Shown piece by piece: positions 23,190 through 32,973 of a stretch of DNA of 64,000 bases. How positions within the stretch are numbered: position 1 is the stretch's first letter; the number at the start of each line of letters is the position of its first letter. The stretch covers positions 3,232,010 to 3,296,009 of the forward strand of contig NC_060061.1 of NCBI RefSeq assembly GCF_020283565.1, written 5' to 3'. The translations under genes were made by a program, and so were the position numbers. A model generated the notes under the pieces. It was not told where the DNA came from. It was given only the letters and a program-made list of their open reading frames with translations, and made no database searches. This DNA comes from Trifolium pratense (taxonomy: Eukaryota; Streptophyta; Magnoliopsida; Fabales; Fabaceae).

Positions 23190-24480
23190 ATCTCTTATTC
23201 GTGTGTGAATTTTATGTAGTATTTATCTTTTCTTCTACGAGCAACACCCACAATATCAGCCAACAACACAAGACTGAGCTGAGGAGGACAGCTATTCCAA
23301 ATCTTCAAAGTATCATTAGATGAAGCTCCAGTCTTCGCAAGCCAATCGGCACATTCGTTACCCTCTCTAAGAGTACGATGAAAGGAGGCATTCCAATCCG
23401 CCCGGTGGAGATGACGAATTTGTTGGATAAGAGGTGCGTAAGGATGAAGTTGAGAAGTTCTATGACAAGCAAAATTAACTGCTAGAGTGGAATCTGATTC
23501 AATGATAATATTTCTGAATCCTTCAGCTTGAGCAATCTTGAGACCATTTAAAATTGCATGTAGTTCAGCACATAAGGAAGTAGAGATTCCAATAAAACTA
23601 GAGAATCCAAGCAACCAATTGCCATTACTATCACGCAAGACGCCGCCAAAGCCCGATCTTCCAGGATTATTGAAAGAGCTTCCATCCACATTAACCTTAA
23701 TAGTGCCTTCAATAGGGGGAGTCCAAGTGATTGCGCGCATCGGTTTCTTTAAGAAAATAGCTATATAAGAATGAATTTTATTAAGAGATTGCCAGATAAC
23801 CCAAAACAAGTGACAATAAACATAATCCCATTAGAAGATGTACCATGTTCAACAAATCAATCATGGAATTGTGTTATGGTCATAAAATTTCCTGTGGAGA
23901 AGGGAACAACATCCCAAATTGCCACAGAAAAAGGATAATCTCTAAACAAATGAATCAAACTCTCCTCAGGTGCATGACACATTTTACAAGTGGAGTCGGA
24001 AGTCAAATGACGTCTAAGGCAGAAGGCATTAGTGGGAAGACTCTCATGCAATATAAGCTAGCAAAAGTGTTTAATATTCTCTGGTATCTTCATCTTGCAT
24101 AACCAGTTCCACCCATGATGATGAGTTAGGGAAGGGGGTGGAACATAATGTTGAAAGAGCCAATGATAACTAGACTTGGCAGAATAAGGTCCAAATATGA
24201 GAATATCTGGTGAGTCGTTGTCAATAAAGATGCTCTGAATATGCAACTTGAGATTGTTGGGGATTTGTGTAGTTAAAGAGTTAAACAACCAATTACCCTG
24301 ATCATAGATATCCTTCAAAAAAAGGTGAGACTCACTGATATGGACGTATGGAACACCATTACAAAGACAACCATAATCAAGCCAATTATCATACCAAAGA
24401 GACAAATCACCTTTACCGATCCTAAATTTAAAACCTGGTTTGAGGACCTCAACCGCTTTAACAATAGAGTTCCACACACA
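23190..24480 (-). mobile_element. LINE 3' half, broken by frameshifts
   Basis: Three consecutive minus-strand frames make up the 3' half of a LINE ORF2. First is 24477-24058, with FRIGKGDLSLWYDNWL typical of the region after reverse transcriptase. Next is 24051-23857, the zf-RVT with MHESLPTNAFCLRRH and CKMCHAPEESLIHLF. Last is 23809-23195, the RNase H with VNVDGSSFNNPGRSGFGGVL and IIIESDSTLAV. Frame changes near 24055 and 23830 show it is dead. It is a different family from the LINE at 19887. Confidence 0.85.
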
Positions 24481-24493
24481 AGAAGCCCCTTAA

Positions 24494-24836
24494 CAATGTC
24501 ATTGTAGTCTATATAATTACCAACACAGACAAACCTAATATTGATGATGTGGGGATTAGATTACCAATTCAATGTTGATAATGTGGAAGACTAGGTTGGT
24601 GTCTGAAATTGTATCATTGTATCAACCTAGTCTTCCACATTATCAATATTACAAAATGATCTTAAGCCTCATAATGATAATCTAGTTCATCTTTCTATCT
24701 GAACCCTGTGCATCTTTGACATTAACATTTAAATTTAATTTCAAATTCATCCCTAAAATTACCAATTCAATGTCATTGTAGTCTATATAATTACCAACAC
24801 AGACAAACCTAATATTGATGATGTGGGGATTAGATT
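24494..24836. repeat. Direct repeats flanking a 28-base hairpin
   Basis: A 69-base segment at 24494-24562 is repeated exactly at 24768-24836. Between them lies a near-perfect hairpin with arms 24571-24598 and 24623-24650, one mismatch in 28. A shared ACCAATTCAATG adjoins both repeats. The identity suggests a recent event. The element type is unknown. Confidence 0.8.
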
Positions 24837-25040
24837 GATACAATAACAATACTACAATTTCAATACCAAATTGGGTATTCCTTTTCCTTTGTCAATTTTG
24901 AACATTGGCCAATACAAAATAGTAAAAATACAAATCATCATATCTTATGCCTATTTCTTCCATATAAACAACCAAATAGTATCATGATTGCAAGCATGAA
25001 GTTCATACCAAATTGTGATGAGTGAAATGGAAGGTGTGGT

Positions 25041-25316
25041 TCATGTGATGTGACGAGGAGGAAATTGACCTTTTTTGAGAAAGGATAGAGAGTATTCAGC
25101 AGCATCAATTAGGTCAGCAATGTTATGCAAAGAACGTTCATCAGAACCCACCCAAAACATTGAACGCACCTTCGTTTTCTTTGCAATTCTTGCAGCGAAG
25201 GTCAGTGGCAACGAAGGAGAATTCAGGCTTCGCAGTATCTCACGATATAATGACAAAACTCGACCCCTGTTCCTTTGCAAATCCTCTGCTGTTGCCCATA
25301 TCAAACCCCTAGCCAT
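25041..25316 (-). CDS. LYR-motif (complex 1 LYR-like) small mitochondrial protein
   Basis: The 91-residue protein begins MARGLIWATAEDL and carries the LYR signature in RVLSLYREILRSL at about residues 17-29. A basic helical stretch FAARIAKKTKVRSMF and SLHNIADLIDAAEYSL follow. LYR proteins are small helical adaptors that bind acyl carrier protein and serve in Fe-S cluster delivery or assembly of respiratory complexes in mitochondria. The start is the first ATG after an acceptor-like TTGCAG just upstream (25317-25322), so the 5' UTR is probably split. A candidate upstream exon with GC-rich sequence lies near 26078-26180. The frame also extends ten codons further upstream, but that part crosses the predicted acceptor. 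Which LYR subfamily it belongs to is unsettled. Confidence 0.78.
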   Translation of the reverse strand: MARGLIWATAEDLQRNRGRVLSLYREILRSLNSPSLPLTFAARIAKKTKVRSMFWVGSDERSLHNIADLIDAAEYSLSFLKKGQFPPRHIT

Positions 25317-25499
25317 TCTGCAACACACCAACACATAGTTCACATAAAATTAGATAGAAATTAAAAATACACAAGTCAAATTAATATTAAAAATATTGAA
25401 CCTGAGTTTCTGAAAGTGAATCCCAAGTTTATGAAGGAATTTATCAATGGAGTCCGTAGGTTTTAAATTGTGAGCCCAAACAATGTTCTAAAAATCAAA

Positions 25500-25760
25500 T
25501 CATAAATCAAACGAGTCCTTTACGTTGCCTAGGTACGGTACCGGTATCCGACACGGGGTACGACATTTAAAAAAAATTAATGTATGTGTATGAACATAAA
25601 TTAAGGTACGAGTATGTACCCGTTACTGGCAGAAGCGGGATGGCACTCTATTATGTATGTGTTCACTTCTTTTTCACCAGGTTTCATTCGATTTGTTGTG
25701 GATTGGATGATGGAAAAACCCGGTACTGGTACTCTCCCTCAAATGGAGTACCCGTGCATC
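25500..25760. repeat. GGTACGG/TACCCG dispersed repeat
   Basis: The segment starts TAGGTACGGTACCGGTATCC and ends AAATGGAGTACCCGTGCATC. This gives imperfect inverted ends around a variable centre. It is probably a MITE-like repeat inside the LYR gene's 5' intron; no target duplication was identified. Confidence 0.4.
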
Positions 25761-25893
25761 ATAACCTATAAGCTAAATTTTTGGCATTGCTAAACAAAGC
25801 CATAATCAAGGTATTCATTCGTATAGAATGACCTCACTGCATTGGTAACTGCTCACTTAACAACAATTACAAACAACACTAACATAATAACAA

Positions 25894-26008
25894 TAAACCA
25901 CTCGGGTTGGTTGGCTTGAAACCTGAGAGTGTGCTCCTCCTTAAGGTCTCAGGCTTCATTATCTCATTTGAGTGAACTAATTTAGTTTCTTAAAAAAAAA
26001 AAAAAAAA
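25894..26008 (+). mobile_element. SINE with 15-bp target duplication
   Basis: A 115-base insertion begins TAAACCACTCGGGTTGGTTG and ends in a run of 17 A. It is bordered on both sides by CTAACATAATAACAA (25879-25893 and 26009-26023). The box-B region is degenerate. It sits in the presumed 5' intron of the LYR gene. The perfect target duplication marks a recent retroposition. Confidence 0.85.
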
Positions 26009-26639
26009 CTAACATAATAACAACAATTACAAACAGTAATGAAATCACGGCAGTAGAAGAAACAAGAAAAAGGAAAACCTTTCTAACTCTTTGTTTGTAG
26101 CAACCGCCGGCCTTGCTCCCTACTCCGCCTGTGTTTTCCGAACACTGCGTTTTCAGATTTCTGTCTGATACATACAATACAATACGTATTGATAAAGCAA
26201 TAGCAGCTGGCTGGATTTTTCCAGATGGGCCTCTTTAAAAAATTGGATTGGGCTTCAGATTATAATCTCATCAATCATCATAATCACTCAATTCACCCCC
26301 TATATGCTCAAAATACACTACCGAGTTGTGGTTTAGTGAAGGACAAAAAAAATATTGTTTTTGTCCAATTTCTTACTACATAATTTATCTAGTCTCATGA
26401 TCAGTTTCTAAATCAAATAGGATACAACAAAAGTTGTGTAGTTTAATTCCTTATTTTTTAGCGGATCAAATACACCCTTAATTTATTAATCATAGTAGTT
26501 ATTATCACATAAGTACAATTTAGAAGATAAAATGGTGGCCGGGACATTTGACAAGCTAAAGTGTGGGTTCAAATTTGTATGAGTTTCACTACTAGGTTCT
26601 TTTGGCCTCCATATTTTAAAAAATAAATAAAATTTTAGT

Positions 26640-27890
26640 TCCCATTTTTAAATTCTCTCTCTTTTTTTCTTTTTTTTTTCTTCAGGTTGGAAATCACAGG
26701 TACTTCAAACACTCTTTCTCTTCAGGTAAAATCACTACATCCTGTAAAGCCTAACATTCTTATTTTTTATGTCAAGGTTTTGACTTTTGAATAGTTGTTG
26801 TTATAAATGAATCTCATACCAATGATTGAATTAGTATTGGCATATATTGATTTTTTCTGCTTTTCCATGGCTGCAATTTCTTGATTTTGTTTGTTAAAGT
26901 TTGACTTCAATAAATTGTGTGCATCATTGTCCTTGTTTGTGAGTATAACTCAGCTGGTAGAGACATTGCGATATGCAGTGGATAGGGTTCGAACCCGGGA
27001 TTCCCTACTTATTCACCTTAAGGGTGAAATTCTAGCCTAGCTACTTGACAAAATCATTACGTTCTGTAAAGTCATATTCTCATTTTTATGACAAGGTTTT
27101 GACTTTTAAAATAATTCTTATAAATGAATCTTTATTAGTTTTGTGCATAGAATTGTAAAACCAGTGATTTATTATTGATCTTGTCAATCCAGTTAACTTT
27201 TCTTTTACCTTGTGTTTAACTTTCTGTATCGATTGTTTTGGACAAACAGATAACAGGTGATCATTTGCTTTCAGGGATTTCAAATTCTTTTGGATTTTGT
27301 TCAGGCAACTGTGTCATTTTCTTAGTTCATGCCCTGATCCCTGATTGTTAAGCTTGTCTGCACTTCATGGAGAACATCGAGTCATCATGGAGGCTGCTCA
27401 TTTCATTCAGCTCGTCCGTGAAGAGCTTCTATGCAGCCACCTTTTTTTTTCATGGCAAAGGAGCGAAGTATGTCGGATCGATTGTTAGGAATTAGGATCC
27501 CACAAATCCTAACATTCAAATATTAGGGAAACATAACAATTTGAATTCGCCAATATGTTTATTGATTTTTCAGAGTTTTTGTACACAAATGAGCTACTCT
27601 CCCTTCAACTATAGCACTCTCTGGTTCACAACTTTCACAAAATAATTTCATAACTTTCTAAATAATAGATTTTGTTCAGCTTGTGTTTGGTTTAATAAAA
27701 AGTTGACAACTCATTGGTTGTTGTCAAGGTTCTTGTTCTCCAAACAACTGAAGCTCCGCGCATATTCTTTGCTTCTAATAGTTTTGACAACTCATTTAAA
27801 GGCGCAAAGTTTGGTTTGTTCTGCTTTTCTTTTATGCAAAACTTTGAGATTCAACTCTGACTTACTATAGAGTTTGAAGTGAAGTATTAA
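26640..27890 (+). repeat. Copied 3' flank of a TNL gene (block B), with SINE
   Basis: The block aligns with 12540-13440, including the SINE at 26938-27050 (ACTCAGCTGGTAGAGAC and GGTTCGAACCC). It then continues with a segment (27480-27670) that matches 31800-32000: ACAAATGAGCTA(C/T)TCTC and TTTCATAACTTTCTAAATAA. There is no TNL coding sequence immediately upstream. The block is therefore an orphaned end of a duplication unit. Confidence 0.7.
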
Positions 27891-27897
27891 ACATTAA

Positions 27898-28108
27898 GGC
27901 CCCGTTTGGATTAACTTATTTTTGAGCTTATGCAAACGACTTATGCAATTTTTATGTATTATTATAAGATTTTCAAGGTAGTTTATGATAAAACAACTTA
28001 TAAAAATAAAATTTTCACTAGTGTGAACTCATAAAATAACATAAAACCTAATTTATATTGCATAAGCTGTTTGCATAAGCTAAAAAATAAACTAATCCAA
28101 ACGGGGCC
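27898..28108. mobile_element. Tourist-like MITE, TAA target duplication
   Basis: The element begins GGCCCCGTTTGGATTAACTT and ends with its inverted copy AATCCAAACGGGGCC, bordered by TAA on both sides (27895-27897 and 28109-28111). TAA duplication and this type of end point to the PIF/Harbinger superfamily. It is 211 bases and non-coding. A sister copy lies at 38818-39012. Confidence 0.85.
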
Positions 28109-28395
28109 TAAAAATGGTTCTATACATCATTTGAGACAGGACACATCATGTATGTTTGATTCAAAAAAAGGACACATCATGTAGGTTCAAGCTCTGAAAA
28201 GCTGTAATGGATTTGCAGCTTATACACCCTAAAAAGGTTACAACTTACAAAGTAGTTTTTGTTAGAAAGTGGAAACCAGTGGCTAATTGAACATCTTGCT
28301 ACAAAATTTTCAACTGTCTGAGCAAAAACTAATATAGAATTGGGAACCAAAATTACTGATGGAACAACGTTCAGGTGGACACCCTTCAACTTAAA

Positions 28396-28985
28396 TCACT
28401 CTTTGCAAACATTGTTTGCACTGGCAGAAGAACTTACTGAAGAAGATGGTTCAGAACATGCCTTGAGGACGGCTTCGTTCTTCAAAAAAGAAAAACATAC
28501 CATAACATTAGCCATTGACAGTCACAATTACTGTTCTATCTTTGGAAACAAAGAATGCATCAACAAAAATAAGTGACTATAGATGAAATGAAAAAAGAAA
28601 AGAAAAGGTGTGCAGCTGGGCCTGGGAATCATTTGGAAACAATATGAAATGTCTGTTATGTTCCTGACAATGTAGATGTGACTGTTGAAATAGATGTAAT
28701 GGCTCATCAAATACCTAAACATTTTCTCTAGGTATGATGAACCTATTTAATTAATAAAAAGAAATGCTGAGCCAATATAACAAATAATCAGAAGAAACTA
28801 AATTAGCAAGGTGATAATTGTGTTGGGGAGAGGTGTTATTCTAATACCTGCCACACACGGAGAAGACGCTTCTTGGCATTGGCTTTACGGGTGGTGGTGA
28901 GCTTGATTCTCTTCCAAACAAGTCCTCCAGAATCATGCTTCTTCACTACCTCCATCACCCGCGTCCCCCAAAATGCACCACCCAT
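28396..28985 (-). CDS. Small conserved-looking basic protein, 73 residues, function unknown
   Basis: Two coding exons, 28985-28848 and 28479-28396, join by GT-AG sites in phase. The product begins MGGAFWGTRVMEVVKKHDSG, continues LVWKRIKLTTTRKANAKKRL, then RVWQ, and exon 2 gives NEAVLKACSEPSSSV and ends NNVCKE. It is strongly basic in the middle, with no signal peptide or membrane helix. A split 5' UTR is likely: an acceptor TTTGTAG lies about 20 bases before the ATG, and a donor CGT/GTAAGT near 30090 ends a purine-free 5' leader exon. Similar short proteins exist in other plants as I recall, but I cannot give a function. The clean splice structure and start context favour a real gene. Confidence 0.75.
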
Positions 28986-30200
28986 CTATTTTATTTTACC
29001 TACAAAACAAACACAAACAGATTCAATTAAGATTTCATTTGACACAGGCATCACCTTATTTCTTACACTGACAGAAACTTGCAGCAGTCTGTGGTTAAAC
29101 ACTTAAACTGTTGGTATATATATAAAGATATTCAGCAAAAATACATATTCTTCATAAGTTTGTAACACTAGAAACTACACATAACATTCATAAATTAGTA
29201 AAATGAAGGACTACACATAAAAACAATACAATATAATGAAATCTACACGACTGACAAATGAAAATCAGACCCCAAACATGTCAAACAAGTCATGATTAAG
29301 AAAAGAAAGTCAGTCATGTGGGTTGGCTCGTTACAGTTTATGTTCTATTATATTTTTGTTCCTTCACTATTTGGCAAGATCCGCCAGTTTCTATCTCAAG
29401 GAGGTAGTTATTGGATTACAATCGTAATCCCTGTGGTTGGACAGACGTAGCGAACAAATATATTTGTACAAAGCGAAGGTAAACAGTGAGTTCTTCAAAC
29501 CAAACCATAAACAGTGTTAAACCTATCAGAATCTTAATCAGCTGTACTAAATGAATGTCTAATTCTGAACATACTATAATAACGATACTTATTTATATAT
29601 ACATGATTATAAGTCATACTACATAATAATGCTTCTCATCTGATGTGTCTGCCAAGTTTCTAGGGCGTGACTAAACCCAATAGAACTTATCTACCAGTAC
29701 TAGTGTATGCTATCGACCTACCGGTGTAAGTGGCGCCGCACTTACCTGCCTCCTACCTTAACTATTCCTCTTATTAGAGGGTAAAGTAACCTGCCTCACA
29801 TTTATATCTAATACTGATTCTTTTTTATACTTCCAAATTATCCAGTTAATTAAATTAGTGATTTATTTATGATTAAAACTAATCCTTCTGATAATATTTT
29901 TAATTTCTATATAATTTTATGTGAACAACTATGTGTTGGTATGTTGCAGAATGGCTAAGGGTTTGAATATGTTAACATAAAGAACATAATTACAATTATT
30001 GAACAGTGGAACATGTCAATTTGATAACAAATTTGCTAACAACATAAATTTAAATAGAACGGACAGAGGAACAGAGGATTAAAGAACTTACACGAGCAGA
30101 ACAACGAGATCAAGAGCAGAAGAGGAACGTCACCACCGACAACGACGGAAGGAGGAGGAAGTAGAACAGAACAGAAGGAGTCTGTGAGTAAGTGAAATTT
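28986..30200 (-). other. 5' UTR intron and leader of the 73-residue protein gene
   Basis: Between the ATG exon and a probable leader exon (about 30092-30195) lies an intron of about 1.1 kb. It has no open frame of note on either strand. Transcription would start near 30200. Confidence 0.5.
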
Positions 30201-30269
30201 GGGACGGAATAAATTCGAGAATTACTTTTGCACACCACCGGTTATCAGCGCGCCGCGTTTCCCATTTTA

Positions 30270-30545
30270 CCCCTCCGCTACTTTAGCGGAAGTTATAAAA
30301 TGAGAAATTTTGAAGAAAAACACTCTGTTAGGATTTTTATAACGTTCGCTCGCTACTTAAGTAACTGACGTTAATATAACTGACGTTATAAAAATTTTGG
30401 TAGGGTGTTTTTTTCTCCAAAATCTCATTTTTATAACACCCGCTACTTAAGTAACCGACGTTATAAAAATGAGATTTTTGAGAAAAAAAAAAAACACCCT
30501 CCTATGTATAATCCTCCGCTACTTAAGTTAAGTAGCGGACAAAAA
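30270..30545. repeat. Nested palindromic element upstream of the small gene
   Basis: The left edge is the palindrome TCCGCTACTTTAGCGGA (30274-30290). The right edge is a longer one with 11-base arms TCCGCTACTTA (30515-30539). Between them an inverted pair of about 40 bases (30399-30437 and 30460-30502) shares GTGTTTTTTT and ATCTCATTTTTATAAC. The loop also carries CCGCTACTTAAGTAAC. The design resembles a foldback or MITE, but no target duplication was found. Confidence 0.7.
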
Positions 30546-30859
30546 TATATTGATAATTTCGTAAGGCGCGCCCAGGGTCAGAAAAGTAAACCTCAATAAA
30601 TTCTCTTGTGGGCTTAATATTAGATTGGCTCAAATAAGTAAAAATATTAGCCAAGTTTGACAATTAGCATGTTAGGCGACAAGCCAATCGAGTAACTCAT
30701 GAGTTAACTCGGGCAACACGTATTTTAGCGGGTTACCAAGTTTATAATTTGTCCTCCCAAAAATTCCAAAATTGCGAGTTAAAATCCGGTGGTAGTAAAC
30801 TCTGATAATGATTCTAAATTGAAGGAAACATTTTTTTTGGGGCGTGTGGGGGTGGAGAA

Positions 30860-31325
30860 GATATTAAATTATGCCAAAGGGGTTGCATTAGCTCTCAAAG
30901 GAAGCATATAGAGGGCATTTGGGGAATGTTGTAGCAAGCACAAACCCTGGACAGTTGTGGTTTCTCTGCTGACATTGGAATGTTGTTCTATATCAGAAGG
31001 AAGAATTTTGATGCATGAGGAAATTTATCAAGTTTTGAAAAAGAACAAGGTATTGTGATGCATGATCTAATACAAGAAATGGAACATTGAAATTGTTCGT
31101 CAAGTCAACAATGTGTCAATGCTCCTAGTAAACGTAGTCGATTGTGGAAGCATGAAGAAATTTATCAATGCTCTCTTGTCCATCAAATCTCATGTATTTA
31201 TTTACTATATATATTGCAGACTACAATGACCTGCAAGCTCAAATGTTTATGGTTAAATGGTTGTGTTAGCCTTAGGAGTTTACACATTCCTTGCAATATT
31301 CTCCAGAAAACTCATGGAGAATATC
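30860..31325 (+). pseudogene. TNL fragment: end of NBS plus start of LRR
   Basis: The sequence matches the intact TNL from the GLPL region (AAATTATGCCAAAGGGGTTGC) to the MHD region (GTGATGCATGATCTAATACA). After the following intron it continues into a short LRR piece (TGCAAGCTCAAATGTTTATGG). Internal deletions, a duplicated GAGGAAATTTATCAAGTTTT block and an early TGA show decay. It breaks off at about 31325 into TNL 3'-flank DNA. Confidence 0.85.
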
Positions 31326-32110
31326 GAGTCATCATTGGAGGCTGATCATTTTATTTCAGACCTGATTGCGCTTAGTTTATTGTTAACTGTGGTTTGATGA
31401 TTACTAATTTGAAGACCTAAAAATTGTACTATTTTATTAAAACTCCATGGAGCTATTCGCCGGTAAGTTCGAAGTATGGTGGAAATATAAAATGAATCGA
31501 CCATTCAGACTTCATTCCATATACCACTTTTGAATCAAGGTTACCAATTGTTTTTGACTGATTTTCTATAAATTGATAATTTCCTTCACTTTATGAAGAA
31601 CACAAATGATTACTCAGGCTAGCTCATTTTAGGCTAAGTCCGTGATTTAACATAGTGAAGTGAAGGCAAGACATGTAATTCACTGTTAATTTATTGCTTG
31701 ATACAAACTGGTCATTCACCTTCACAGTGTGCTCGTTCGCAAAGAGCTCCAATATTGCAGCCACCCATATTTTATTTTTCGATGGCAAGGAGCGAAGTAT
31801 GTCGGACCAATTGTTGGATCCCACAAATCATTACCTTCAAATATTATTTAGGGAAACATAATAGTAATTTGACAGTAAGTTTATTGATTTTTCAAAGTTT
31901 GGTACACAAATGAGCTATTCTCTTCTCAAATAGAGCATTATCTAGTTCATAACTTTCACAAAATCATTTCATAACTTTCTAAATAATAGGTTTTGTTCAG
32001 CTTGTGTTTGGTTGCCTGAAGCTCCGCACATATGTTACTGATTGGTTCTTTGCTTCTAATAATCTTGACAACTCACTTCTGAGACAAAAATGGTTCTATA
32101 CATCATTTGA
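31326..32110 (+). repeat. Copied 3' flank of a TNL gene (block C)
   Basis: The block starts with the GGAGAATATCGAGTCATCATTG landmark seen after other TNL copies. It includes the 31800-32000 segment shared with 27480-27670. A piece near 31645-31700 (GTGAAGGCAAGACA) recurs at 32395-32470. Confidence 0.6.
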
Positions 32111-32973
32111 GACAAAAATCTTCAGTTCAAAGAAAAGCTAATTGAACTAACATTTATGAGAATCCTATGGAGTTTAGCTTACTAAGTTGCTATGAGTTCT
32201 TCATGGATTTGCTAGGATTCTAGGTGTATCTACTATCTACTACTGATCAGGATTAACTAATCTCCGTCAGGAAACCTGTTGGGCATACAAGCTCGATTTT
32301 CCTCTCCCAACTTGATTTTCTCCATACAAAAAGTGAGTTCTCTACTGCCAACCCAGTTCTCAATGGTCATTTTAGGTAAAAAATTTGTAATTTTAAAATG
32401 GTGAAGGCAAGACACACAACTCAGTGTTAATATATATGTGATTTGTGGCTTGACACCAACTGATTATTGAGAATAAAAATTGAGACCGATTTAATTCCTA
32501 AAAGATGAAAATTATTGAGTTGAACCTCTAAAATCTTAAATGATGATCAATTATATCAGTTGATTAGAGATAAATTCTTAATATATTTGGCCTAAATTTA
32601 AGTCAAATACATTATGACTTTTGGACTTTGATTATATTTTAAGTCCACTAAACTTAGAATTTAGTTGGATATCCGATAGATAAAATTCATTTAAAATAAA
32701 AATATTAAGTTATATTGTATTTTAAAATAGTTAATATAAAAATAAGTTTATCCCAAACTCACCTCTCTCTTATGAAACAAGTGAGTGGCTCTCTGTAATG
32801 TAACTCTGTTGTGTAGATATTTTGGGTGGTAGTATTGTAGTAGACTACTAGTATTTCTACTGTACCCCGTATGTATGATGTTACTGATCCAAAGTCAAAG
32901 TCAAAGTGAAGAAGAAGAATAAACATGCCAAAGCCAAGGGCAAACAAGACCTTAGAATAATTTTGTTGCAACA
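32111..32973. other. Promoter region of the intact TNL gene
   Basis: AT-rich sequence with no gene. The 5' UTR of the TNL probably includes about 32890-32973 (AAAGTCAAAGTCAAAGTGAAG upstream of the ATG). I could not fix the transcription start. Confidence 0.4.

Noticed and set aside
24494..24836. CRISPR-like direct repeats
   Set aside because: There are only two copies, 69 bases long, 205 bases apart, in plant nuclear DNA. No array or cas gene is present.
12841..27000. Possible tRNA genes because of GGTTCGAACCC
   Set aside because: Acceptor and anticodon stems do not form, and the box-B words are followed by SINE bodies and A-tails.
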